Assembly (NCBI GenBank): GCA_016223105.1
Contig: JACRPR010000158.1
Coordinates: 1-37,862 of the forward strand
Origin: Chloroflexota bacterium
GTDB lineage: Bacteria; Chloroflexota; Anaerolineae; UBA4142
Length of the DNA: 37,862 nt
Direction: 5' to 3'
This document shows, piece after piece, positions 31,774 through 37,862 of this stretch (position 1 is its first letter; each line of letters begins with the position of its first letter). A program made the translations under genes and the position numbers. Below the pieces are notes generated by a model. That model was not told where the DNA came from. It saw only the letters and a list, made by a program, of their open reading frames with translations, and searched no databases.

Positions 31774-31779
31774 ATTATA
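31774..31779 (-). promoter_or_regulatory. -10 box upstream of the surface-protein gene
   Basis: TATAAT on the minus strand, about 90 bases before the ATG at 31685. The -35 is poor (ATCGTT at 17 bases), so confidence is moderate. Confidence 0.45.
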
Positions 31780-31851
31780 CGTGCGCTTGGGAAACAAACG
31801 ATTACAATTGGCGCGCAGTTTCATAACAATTTGATAACCGCACGCGCGCGA

Positions 31852-32892
31852 TCAACATATCCGCGGCAACTGTTCGCCGATCATCATATCCACAATCCGC
31901 GTCGCGCCGATCGATGTGCGCGCGACGACCATTCCCGGATGCGCCGCGACCGCGCGTCCGATGATCGCGGCGTCGCCGCCGAGCGCGTGTGCGCGCATCG
32001 CATCAATCACGCGCGGCGCGATTTCGTTCGGCACAAACGCGATCAACTTGCCTTCGTTCGCGACATAAAACGGATCGAGTCCGAGCATCTCACACGCGGA
32101 CGCGACATCGCGCGGCACGCGGATCGCGCGCTCGTCAATCTCGATGCCGATTTTTCCGGCATCCGCGATTTCGTTCAACGCGCTCGCGATCCCGCCGCGT
32201 GTCGGATCGCGCAAAACATGAATGTCGCGCGTGATCGCGAGCATCGTCGCGACCAGGTCGTGGAGCGGCGCGCAGTCGCTGAGAATTTCGGAATCGAAAC
32301 GCAAACCTTCGCGTTGCGATAAAATCGCGATGCCGTGCAAACCGATCGCGCCGGACAAGATGATCGCGTCGCCCGCGCGCGCATTGCCCGCGGAAATGTT
32401 CACGTCATCGGGAACGATCCCGATCCCCGCGGTGTTGATGTAAATTTTATCGCCGTGTCCGGCTTCGACCACTTTGGTATCACCAGTCACGATTTGCACG
32501 CCGGCGCGTTTTGCCGCCGCGCCCATCGAGTACACGACGCGCGTCAAATCGTCGAGCGAAAATCCTTCTTCGAGAATGAATCCCGCGCTGAGATACAACG
32601 GGCGCGCGCCGCTCATTGCGAGATCGTTCACAGTGCCATTGATCGCGAGATCGCCAATCGTGCCGCCCGGAAAAAAAATCGGTTTGACGACAAACGAATC
32701 GGTCGTGAATGCGAGCCGCGCGTTTTCCATCGCGAACACGGCTTGATCGTTGAGTGGCGCGAGCAACGCGTTGTCGAACGTTGGCGCGAAAAGATGCTCG
32801 ACCAAATCGCGCGATAATTTTCCGCCGCCGCCGTGTCCCATCACAATGTTCGGATAATCGCGGAGTGGAAGCGGACATTGCAGAGTAATCAT
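31852..32892 (-). CDS. hypE: Hydrogenase maturation factor HypE
   Basis: A 346-residue protein that dehydrates the carbamoyl group on its C-terminal cysteine to a thiocyanate, the source of the cyanide ligands of the [NiFe] site. MGHGGGGKLSRDLVEHLF is the N-terminal signature, GDTKVVE and DPTRGG mark the ATP-binding PurM-like fold, and the chain ends PRIC, so the reactive terminal cysteine is present. The ATG at 32892 has AAGG 8 bases upstream and is preferred over a TTG six codons earlier. It follows hypD after an 86-base gap occupied by an inverted repeat and is the last gene of the hyp cluster here. Confidence 0.95.
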   Translation of the reverse strand: MITLQCPLPLRDYPNIVMGHGGGGKLSRDLVEHLFAPTFDNALLAPLNDQAVFAMENARLAFTTDSFVVKPIFFPGGTIGDLAINGTVNDLAMSGARPLYLSAGFILEEGFSLDDLTRVVYSMGAAAKRAGVQIVTGDTKVVEAGHGDKIYINTAGIGIVPDDVNISAGNARAGDAIILSGAIGLHGIAILSQREGLRFDSEILSDCAPLHDLVATMLAITRDIHVLRDPTRGGIASALNEIADAGKIGIEIDERAIRVPRDVASACEMLGLDPFYVANEGKLIAFVPNEIAPRVIDAMRAHALGGDAAIIGRAVAAHPGMVVARTSIGATRIVDMMIGEQLPRIC

Positions 32893-32924
32893 TCGATCAA
32901 CCTTTACCAAGTTGAATAGTTGGA

Positions 32925-32989
32925 TAGTTGGATAGTTGCATAGTTGTCAGACAACAATCCAACTAACCAACTATGCAACTATCCAACTA
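32925..32989. repeat. 22-base inverted repeat between hypD and hypE
   Basis: Arms of 22 bases (TAGTTGGATAGTTGCATAGT type; 32925-32946 and 32968-32989) match perfectly around a 21-base loop, and further TAGTTGGA units precede the left arm. The right arm contains the hypD stop codon and its last codons (LVG). The unit ATAGTTGG repeats in tandem, so it probably arose from a small repeat. It may cause partial termination or stabilise the hypD message. Confidence 0.85.
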
Positions 32990-34082
32990 AAGCGAATGTA
33001 TGTCGCGCGTACCGATAGTACGCCGCGCACGCGCCTTCGGTCGAAACCATTGTCGCGCCGAGCGGTTTCGCGGGCGTGCATTGTTTTCCGAACGCGACGC
33101 ACTCGTTCGGTTTTTTGCGTCCTTGCAAAACCAAACCACTGATGCACAGGGGCGATTCGTTGACGCGCAGATCGCCAACGTCGAAACGGAGTTCGGCATC
33201 GAATTCGCGCAGGTTGTCACGCAAACGCCAACCGCTTGCCGGAATTTCGCCGATGCCGCGCCATTTGCGGTCGCACACCTGGTATACCTCCGCGATCAAT
33301 TTTTGCGCGGCGACGTTGCCTTCGCGCAGAACCGCGCGCGGGTACGCGTTCTCGACTTGCGCGCGGCACTCTTCGAGTTGACGCACGCACGCGAGAATTC
33401 CATTCGCGATGTCGAGCGGCTCGAACCCGGTAACGACAATCGGCACGCGATATTTTTCCGCGAGCGGTTCGTACTCGCGATAGCCCATCACCGCGCACAC
33501 ATGCCCGGCGGCGAGAAAACCTTTCACGCGATTTTCCGGATCGCTCAGCAACGCGATAATCGCGGGCGGCACCAGGGCGTGCGAAACCAGGATCGAAAAA
33601 TTTTTCAATCCTTCGCGGCGCGCCTGAAACACCGCCATTCCATTCGCGGGCGCGGTCGTCTCGAAACCGACCGCAAAAAAAACGACTTGCTTGCCGGGAT
33701 TAGCGCGCGCGACTTGCAACGCGTCGAGCGGCGAGTAGACAATGCGTACATCGCCGCCTTTCGCTTTGATTTGAAATAAATCGGTCGTCGAGCCGGGCAC
33801 GCGGAGCATATCGCCGAACGAAGTGAAAATCACATCGGGGCGCGCGGCAATCGCGAGCGCGCGATCAATCACTTCGAGCGGTGTAACGCAGACCGGGCAA
33901 CCCGGTCCGTGAACGAGTTCGATCTGCTTCGGCAAAAGTTGATCAATGCCATACCGCATAATCGAGTGCGTTTGTCCGCCGCACACTTCCATCAACGTCC
34001 ATTCACGCGTCGCGACGCGCGCGATCTCGTCGCACACCGCGCGCACGCGCGCTTCATCGCGATAAGTATCGAGTGATTGCAT
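32979..34082 (-). CDS. hypD: Hydrogenase maturation factor HypD
   Basis: A 367-residue iron-sulfur protein that with HypC assembles the Fe(CN)2CO group. CGGQTH (34-39) and GPGCPVC (59-65) hold the conserved catalytic cysteines, [10 protein letters not shown] and [16 protein letters not shown] follow, and the C-terminal cluster cysteines lie in FGKQCTP and [12 protein letters not shown]. Its ATG has AAGGAG 5 bases upstream. It is separated from hypC by a plus-strand toxin-antitoxin pair, so it needs its own promoter; a TTGTTG-18-CATAAT match on the minus strand overlaps the toxin-antitoxin promoter. The end of the gene lies inside the 22-base inverted repeat. Confidence 0.96.
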   Translation of the reverse strand: MQSLDTYRDEARVRAVCDEIARVATREWTLMEVCGGQTHSIMRYGIDQLLPKQIELVHGPGCPVCVTPLEVIDRALAIAARPDVIFTSFGDMLRVPGSTTDLFQIKAKGGDVRIVYSPLDALQVARANPGKQVVFFAVGFETTAPANGMAVFQARREGLKNFSILVSHALVPPAIIALLSDPENRVKGFLAAGHVCAVMGYREYEPLAEKYRVPIVVTGFEPLDIANGILACVRQLEECRAQVENAYPRAVLREGNVAAQKLIAEVYQVCDRKWRGIGEIPASGWRLRDNLREFDAELRFDVGDLRVNESPLCISGLVLQGRKKPNECVAFGKQCTPAKPLGATMVSTEGACAAYYRYARHTFALVG

Positions 34083-34091
34083 GGTTGCTCC

Positions 34092-34121
34092 TTGACATAC
34101 GAATTATGACCGGATTATAAT
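34092..34121 (+). promoter_or_regulatory. Near-perfect sigma70 promoter for the toxin-antitoxin pair
   Basis: Perfect TTGACA (34092-34097) and TATAAT (34116-34121) with an 18-base spacer, 27 bases before the antitoxin ATG. The symmetric ATTATAAT core and the overlap with a minus-strand -10 candidate for hypD suggest shared control. Confidence 0.85.
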
Positions 34122-34147
34122 GCGAACAACAAACGATTGGAGGAAAT

Positions 34148-34378
34148 ATGGCATCGGCTACAATCGCCACAGTAATTCAAATGATGGAAACGTTACCCGA
34201 AGCGGCACAAGAACAAGTTGTGGAACACTTGCGCGAATATCTTTTGGATTTGCAAGACGAGATGGAATGGGATTCGCTCGTTCGCAAATCGCAACCTCAA
34301 CTTGTCGCCGCCGCGCGGCGCGCGAAAAAAGAAATCGCGGAAGGGTTGGCAAAACCTTTGGATTACAACCAACTATGA
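34148..34378 (+). CDS. Putative antitoxin of a type II toxin-antitoxin pair
   Basis: A 76-residue, helical, acidic-then-basic protein: MASATIATVIQMMETLPEAAQEQVVEHLREYLLDL followed by WDSLVRKSQPQLVAAARRAKKEIAEG and KPLDYNQL. This matches the DUF2281/antitoxin style in which LPEExQxEVLDFIxFL motifs precede a toxin-binding tail. GGAGG lies 4 bases upstream of the ATG. Its stop overlaps the toxin start (ATGA, 34375-34378). It probably binds and inactivates the toxin and may repress the promoter upstream; no DNA-binding domain is obvious. Confidence 0.8.
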   Translation: MASATIATVIQMMETLPEAAQEQVVEHLREYLLDLQDEMEWDSLVRKSQPQLVAAARRAKKEIAEGLAKPLDYNQL

Positions 34379-34638
34379 AGTCTTCTGTACTGCCATCATT
34401 CTGGGATGCTTACAATTCACTTGATGAAGCGTTGAAACGGAGCGCGCGAAAATCGTATCGCTTGTGGTCAGAGAATCCGTTTCATCCTTCTCTGCATTTC
34501 AAATGCCTCAACCGCGAAGAAAATATCTGGTCGGTTAGAGTCACGCGCAGTTGTCGCGCGCTCGGCACATTGGAAAGTGATACCGTAACCTGGTTTTGGA
34601 TTGGGCACCACGATGTGTACGAGCGTCATTTTTCATAA
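34375..34638 (+). CDS. Putative RelE/ParE-like toxin
   Basis: An 87-residue protein with SFWDAYNSLDEALKRSARKSYRLWSENPFHPSLHFKCL and a later ENIWSVRVTRSCRALG and DTVTWFWIGHHDVYERHF, the helix-helix-sheet layout of RelE/ParE toxins: the VTRSCRALG strand is the analogue of the VG.YRL region, and GHHDVYER the C-terminal catalytic loop of HigB/YoeB-like enzymes. Such toxins cut mRNA on the ribosome or block gyrase. It is coupled to the antitoxin and ends 5 bases before the hypC stop on the other strand. It lies inside the hyp gene cluster, the only plus-strand genes in the window. Confidence 0.82.
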   Translation: MKSSVLPSFWDAYNSLDEALKRSARKSYRLWSENPFHPSLHFKCLNREENIWSVRVTRSCRALGTLESDTVTWFWIGHHDVYERHFS

Positions 34639-34643
34639 CCGCG

Positions 34644-34907
34644 TCAGTCATCCCCGCTTGATTCTGTCCCCAACTCCTCATCAAACGCGCCTGCCTCGCG
34701 AAACAGCGCGAGCGTGGCTTGCGCGTCCTCTTCAGTCAAACGCGAAATCGCAAAGCCAACATGCACAATCGTATACTCACCGATTTGCAAATCGGGCAAG
34801 TATTCAAGACACGCTTCGCGCGTAACGCCGCCAAAATCCACGCGCCCCATTTTCAATCCGCCGACCTCGTAGATTTCAGTTACTTTGCCGGGAACACCAA
34901 GACACAT
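34644..34907 (-). CDS. hypC: Hydrogenase maturation chaperone HypC
   Basis: An 87-residue chaperone that carries the Fe(CN)2CO group with HypD and binds the large hydrogenase subunit precursor. The N-terminus MCLGVPGKVTEI has the essential cysteine 2, and DFGGVTREACLEYLPD and EYTIVHVGFAISRL are family motifs. The ATG at 34907 is chosen over the in-frame ATG at 34919 because GGAGG lies 5 bases before it and cysteine must follow the initiator methionine. The last 15 residues are acidic and probably flexible. It follows hypF by 20 bases; the plus-strand toxin-antitoxin pair separates it from hypD. Confidence 0.95.
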   Translation of the reverse strand: MCLGVPGKVTEIYEVGGLKMGRVDFGGVTREACLEYLPDLQIGEYTIVHVGFAISRLTEEDAQATLALFREAGAFDEELGTESSGDD

Positions 34908-34927
34908 TTCTTCCTCCATTTATGATT

Positions 34928-37321
34928 TCAAATTTCAGATTTCGAATCTTCAATCTGAAATCTAAAATCTGAAATTGCATTTGCTATCGCCGCTTGCCCC
35001 AACGCGATGCCCGCGTCGTTCGGCGGCACGAGCCGATGCGTCAGCACATCGAATTGCGCGTCGCGCAGTAACGCGACCGTTTTGCCGAGCAGAGTTACAT
35101 TTTGAAACACGCCGCCGCTCAACGCGACGCGATTTATTCCTTCACGTTCGCGCAACATCACCGCGACCTCGCGCAACATCACCGCGACCGCGTTGTGAAA
35201 TTTTGTCGCGATCACCCACGGCGGCACTCGTTTACGAAAATCCGCGACAATGGCGCGAATGACCGGCGCGGGAGAAATAGTAATTGGGAATTGGGAATTG
35301 GGAATTGGGATTTCAAATTGATACGCGGTTTCGAGGTCTTCGACGACGAGATGCTCCAGCTCAATCGCGGCTTGCGCTTCGTAATTGATCGTTGCGCGGA
35401 CGCCGATGAGCGCGGCGACCGCGTCGAACAGGCGTCCCATCGAAGAAGTGAGCGGCGCGTTGAGCCCGGTTTCGATTTGATGGCGAATCACGCCGCGTTC
35501 AGTTTCATTGCACGCGGTGACGCACGGCAGGTCATCGTCCCACGCGATTGCGGCGTGCGCGAGATGCGCGAGCGCGACGCGATACACGCGCTTGATGCCG
35601 GCATCGCCGCCGGGAAGCGCGACGTACGCGAGATGCGCGGCGCGCTCAAAATCGCGGTAAGTGGTAATTAGTAATTCGCCGCCCCAGATTTTGTTGTCCG
35701 TGCCGTACCCTGTCCCATCCAGCGCGATGCCGATGACGCGTTCGTCGCGCACGAGATTATTTTCCGCCATACACGCGGCGATATGGGCGTGGTGGTGCTG
35801 GACTGCAAGTAATTGGTAATTGGTAATTGGTAATTTGGATTTGGCGTACTTGGTCGAGAGGTATTCGGGATGCAAGTCGTGCGCGATGATTTCCGGCTCG
35901 ATGCGAAAAAGTTTTTTGAAATGCTCGATCTGCGTTTGGAACGCTTCGAGCGTCGGAAAATTTTCGAGGTCGCCGATGTGTTGCGAAAGGAATGCGTACT
36001 GTTCGCGCGTAACGCAAAAAGTGTTTTTCAGTTCCGCGCCGACCGCGAGCGTCGGACGTGTTTCGAACGGTAACTTGACCGGGTACGGCGCGTACCCGCG
36101 CGAGCGGCGCATCGGCAGTTCGCGATTCTCGAACACACAAATCACCGAATCATCCGCGCGCGTTTCAATATCGCGGTCGTGCAGTAAAAAATAATCCGCG
36201 AGATGCGTGAGGCGCGCGCGCGCGTCGGCGTTGTCGGTCGCGATCGGTTCTTCGGAGAAATTACCGCTCGTCATCACGAGGGTAATTGGTGATTGGTTAT
36301 TAGTTAGTGGTGATTCGAGTAAAAGATAATGGAGCGGCGTGTAGGGCAACATCACGCCGAGAAAATTATTTTGCGGCGCGACATTCTCGCTGATGGTGGA
36401 ATCGGGACGACGGCGCAGTAACACAATCGGACGCGCGCGCGATTCGAGCAACGCGCGCTCGGCATCCGAGACGAAACAAAAATTTTCAATCGCCGCGACA
36501 TCGCGCGCCATCAACGCGAACGGTTTATCCACGCGCCCTTTGCGCTCGCGCAGTGTTCGCGCCGCCGCGTCATTCGTCGCGTCGCACGCGAGATGAAAGC
36601 CGCCGAGACCTTTGATCGCGACGATGCGACCTTCGGCAAGTATGCGATGCGCCTGACTGATAAATTCGAAATTCATAATTCGCGCGGAGCGTTCGTAATT
36701 CGGCGAATCGAATTTTGAATTACGAATTACGAATTGTGAATTATCCTCTAACCACACTTTGGGTCCGCACTTTGTGCACGCAACCGGTTGCGCGTGAAAC
36801 CGGCGATTAAGCGGGTCGTGATATTCGCGCGCGCAGTCATCGCACATTTTGAAATCGCGCATCGTCGTCAGCGGGCGGTCGTACGGAATGTCGCGAATAA
36901 TCGTAAAGCGCGGACCACAATTCGTACAATTGATGAACGGATACAAATAACGGCGGTCGCGCGGGTCGAACAATTCGCGCAAACAATCGGGGCAAGTCGC
37001 AATGTCGGGGGAAATCGGTTGGAACGCGCCGGGCTGAGCCACGCTCGCGCGAATTTCAAATCCTTCAAAACGCGCGTCGCCGTTCGACGCGACATCTTGC
37101 GCGTGAATCGAATCAATCCGCGCGAGCGGCGGTTTTTGGTTTTCGAGCGCGCGCACAAACGCATCGAGCGCATCGCGATCGCCTTCAACCTCGATGTCAA
37201 CGCCGGACGATGTGTTCGCGACCCAGCCGCGCAATTGCGCGCGCGTCGCGAGCTGATACACGAACGGTCGAAACCCAACGCCTTGCACGACGCCGGTGAC
37301 ATGAATTTTGCGAATGATCAT
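34928..37321 (-). CDS. hypF: Carbamoyltransferase HypF
   Basis: A 797-residue enzyme that turns carbamoyl phosphate into carbamoyl-AMP and loads HypE. Order: acylphosphatase domain (1-95, GVVQGVGFRPFVYQLA), two zinc-finger motifs (CPDC...CTNC, CDDC...CTKC, about 110-190), YrdC-like domain (about 220-400, KGLGGFHLACDA, MTSGNFSEEP), and Kae1-like carbamoyltransferase domain (VQHHHAHIAAC, LDGTGYGTDNKIWGGELL, MGRLFDAVAALIGV, ALSGGVFQN). It is longer than usual because several linkers are encoded by AT-rich short repeats (36663-36744, 36282-36316, 35809-35838, 35279-35310) and the C-terminus is too (34928-34976). All repeats keep the frame. It overlaps hypA by four bases. Confidence 0.96.
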   Translation of the reverse strand: MIIRKIHVTGVVQGVGFRPFVYQLATRAQLRGWVANTSSGVDIEVEGDRDALDAFVRALENQKPPLARIDSIHAQDVASNGDARFEGFEIRASVAQPGAFQPISPDIATCPDCLRELFDPRDRRYLYPFINCTNCGPRFTIIRDIPYDRPLTTMRDFKMCDDCAREYHDPLNRRFHAQPVACTKCGPKVWLEDNSQFVIRNSKFDSPNYERSARIMNFEFISQAHRILAEGRIVAIKGLGGFHLACDATNDAAARTLRERKGRVDKPFALMARDVAAIENFCFVSDAERALLESRARPIVLLRRRPDSTISENVAPQNNFLGVMLPYTPLHYLLLESPLTNNQSPITLVMTSGNFSEEPIATDNADARARLTHLADYFLLHDRDIETRADDSVICVFENRELPMRRSRGYAPYPVKLPFETRPTLAVGAELKNTFCVTREQYAFLSQHIGDLENFPTLEAFQTQIEHFKKLFRIEPEIIAHDLHPEYLSTKYAKSKLPITNYQLLAVQHHHAHIAACMAENNLVRDERVIGIALDGTGYGTDNKIWGGELLITTYRDFERAAHLAYVALPGGDAGIKRVYRVALAHLAHAAIAWDDDLPCVTACNETERGVIRHQIETGLNAPLTSSMGRLFDAVAALIGVRATINYEAQAAIELEHLVVEDLETAYQFEIPIPNSQFPITISPAPVIRAIVADFRKRVPPWVIATKFHNAVAVMLREVAVMLREREGINRVALSGGVFQNVTLLGKTVALLRDAQFDVLTHRLVPPNDAGIALGQAAIANAISDFRFQIEDSKSEI
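34929..34976. repeat. AT-rich repeat at the end of hypF
   Basis: Copies of TTTCAGATTT and its inverse AAATCTGAAA alternate. In frame they encode the C-terminal residues DFRFQIEDSKSEI of HypF and the stop. Confidence 0.75.
35279..35310. repeat. 7-base tandem repeat inside hypF
   Basis: Four copies of GGGAATT-type units (AATTGGGAATTGGGAATTGGG) on the plus strand encode IPIPNSQFPIT in HypF, in a loop of the Kae1-like domain. Confidence 0.85.
35809..35838. repeat. 7-base tandem repeat inside hypF
   Basis: Four copies of TAATTGG on the plus strand encode KLPITNYQL in HypF, just before the conserved VQHHHAHIA motif. Confidence 0.85.
36282..36316. repeat. Degenerate 7-8-base repeat inside hypF
   Basis: TAATTGGTGATTGGTTATTAG-like units on the plus strand encode SPLTNNQSPIT in the YrdC-like domain, between LHYLLLE and the LVMTSGN motif. 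Confidence 0.8.
36663..36744. repeat. AT-rich degenerate repeat inside hypF
   Basis: GAATTACGAATTACGAATTG-like units plus CGAATTC-like units cover about 80 bases and encode NSQFVIRNSKFDSPNYERS in the linker between the zinc fingers and the YrdC-like domain, in place of the shorter usual linker. Confidence 0.8.
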
Positions 37322-37659
37322 TCGATATCAATGCTCGCCAAACGAAACTCGTCAACGTGCGCCGCGCGCAAATGTGCGCTATTGCAACGCGGGCACATTT
37401 CGTCCGGCTCTTCCCATGCAAATTCGTTGCCGCAATCGAGACAGTGCGCGGTAACCGGCACGCGTTTGATTTCGACGCGCGCGTGCTCGGCGAGCGTGCC
37501 GCGCGTGAGATGATCCAAATGAAACCGGAGCGCGTCCTCGCTTTCGTGCGCCGCCGCGCTCAGTTCGAGATTGAACGCGGTGATACGTTGCGCGTTATTT
37601 TTCGCGGCGTACTCGTGCGCGATTTTCACAATGTCTTGCGCGATGCCAAGTTCGTGCAT
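37318..37659 (-). CDS. hypA: Hydrogenase nickel-insertion protein HypA
   Basis: A 113-residue metallochaperone that delivers nickel to the hydrogenase large subunit, normally with the GTPase HypB. Histidine 2 and glutamate 3 of MHELGIAQ form the nickel site, and the zinc site is C73-x2-C76 and C89-x2-C92 (CLDC, CPRC). AGGAGA lies 4 bases upstream of the ATG. The start of hypF overlaps its stop (ATGA). The usual partner hypB is not in this window; it may lie beyond the right edge or elsewhere. Confidence 0.95.
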   Translation of the reverse strand: MHELGIAQDIVKIAHEYAAKNNAQRITAFNLELSAAAHESEDALRFHLDHLTRGTLAEHARVEIKRVPVTAHCLDCGNEFAWEEPDEMCPRCNSAHLRAAHVDEFRLASIDIE

Positions 37660-37690
37660 TCAATCTCCTGGACGGCAAACGCTCCGCGTA

Positions 37691-37810
37691 AATTTGCCCA
37701 CGGATGTAACGCAAATTTCCAATTTGCGAATCGGGGCAAATTTCCAATTTGCCCACGGATGTAACGCAAATTTCCAATTTGCGAATCGGGGCAAATTGGA
37801 AATTTGCCTT
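37691..37810. repeat. 55-base tandem repeat upstream of hypA
   Basis: Two 55-base units starting AATTTGCCCACGGATGTAAC (at 37691 and 37746) and a third partial copy (AATTTGCC). Each unit contains GCAAATT-TCC-AATTTGC stems. It fills most of the gap between hypA and the gene fragment at the edge. Confidence 0.85.
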
Positions 37811-37862
37811 ACGCGTTCGTATACCCGGCTTGCAGTGCCGCGTGATCCATCTCAATCGTCAC
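37809..37862 (-). CDS. C-terminal end of a gene running off the right edge
   Basis: The minus-strand frame is open from the window end for 17 codons and ends in TAA: VTIEMDHAALQAGYTNA. The codons look ordinary, but the piece is too short to assign. Its place upstream of hypA makes a hydrogenase-related gene possible; nothing in it identifies one. Confidence 0.4.
   Translation of the reverse strand: MTIEMDHAALQAGYTNA

Noticed and set aside
34120-34374. Longer plus-strand frame upstream of the toxin start
   Set aside because: It would overlap the whole antitoxin in another frame; the ATG at 34375 gives the normal toxin length and ATGA coupling.
37691-37810. CRISPR array
   Set aside because: The repeats are directly adjacent with no unique spacers, and no cas genes are present.
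37809-37862. Identifying the edge fragment as hypB
   Set aside because: The 17 residues do not show any recognisable HypB end; the call would be a guess.
1-37862. tRNA or rRNA genes
   Set aside because: No cloverleaf with a TTCRA-type arm or rRNA core sequence was seen on either strand, though a tool-based scan was not possible.

Overview
The window looks like a chromosomal piece of an uncultivated Chloroflexota bacterium, most likely Anaerolineae. This rests on gene content (DUF4012 and DUF2723 proteins, exported Thr/Pro-rich linker proteins, C25 peptidases, the surface domain built around W-[TA]-TA-x-E-x-x-x-AGF) and on a GC-rich, strikingly GCGC/CGCG-rich base composition. It is inference; there is no rRNA or marker gene. 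Almost every gene lies on the minus strand and is read from high to low coordinates; only a small toxin-antitoxin pair is on the plus strand.

Region 1 (37862-31852) is a [NiFe]-hydrogenase maturation locus: hypA-hypF-hypC-(plus-strand toxin-antitoxin)-hypD-hypE. hypB is not in the window. hypF carries several in-frame, AT-rich repeat-derived linkers, and related repeats lie between hypD and hypE and upstream of hypA.

Region 2 (31685-27428) holds a terminated surface-protein gene followed by what looks like an undescribed ribosomally synthesised, modified peptide (RiPP) cassette: HPr-kinase-like protein, PqqD-like recognition protein, radical SAM/SPASM enzyme, and a 53-residue two-cysteine precursor peptide with a strong ribosome binding site. 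The precursor has a YxKPx[LI]-type leader motif like those bound by PqqD-like domains in lasso-peptide systems, and it ends in serine, the residue phosphorylated by HprK-like kinases in some lasso clusters. No lasso cyclase or leader peptidase is present here.

Region 3 (26908-18550) is a cell-surface block: a GEVED-domain protein with a C-terminal anchor, then two tandem cassettes, each an exported fibronectin-III-like protein followed by a gingipain-family (C25) peptidase.

Region 4 (18500-1518) is one long, tightly overlapped operon for a surface glycan: a membrane GT2, DUF2723 membrane protein, DUF4012 protein, Pro/Thr-rich anchored protein, two membrane-tethered clan GH-A-like proteins, a Wzm/Wzt-type ABC exporter, a GT2, three GT4 enzymes, two small coiled-coil proteins and a radical SAM/SPASM protein. 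A terminator-like hairpin sits just before the first gene and another follows the last.

Region 5 (1426-1) carries a promoter, a cyclic-di-GMP (GEMM-I) riboswitch, an intrinsic terminator as its probable expression platform, and the 5' part of an exported FG-GAP repeat protein that runs off the window. The layout suggests c-di-GMP control of a surface protein next to the export and decoration machinery of the cell envelope.
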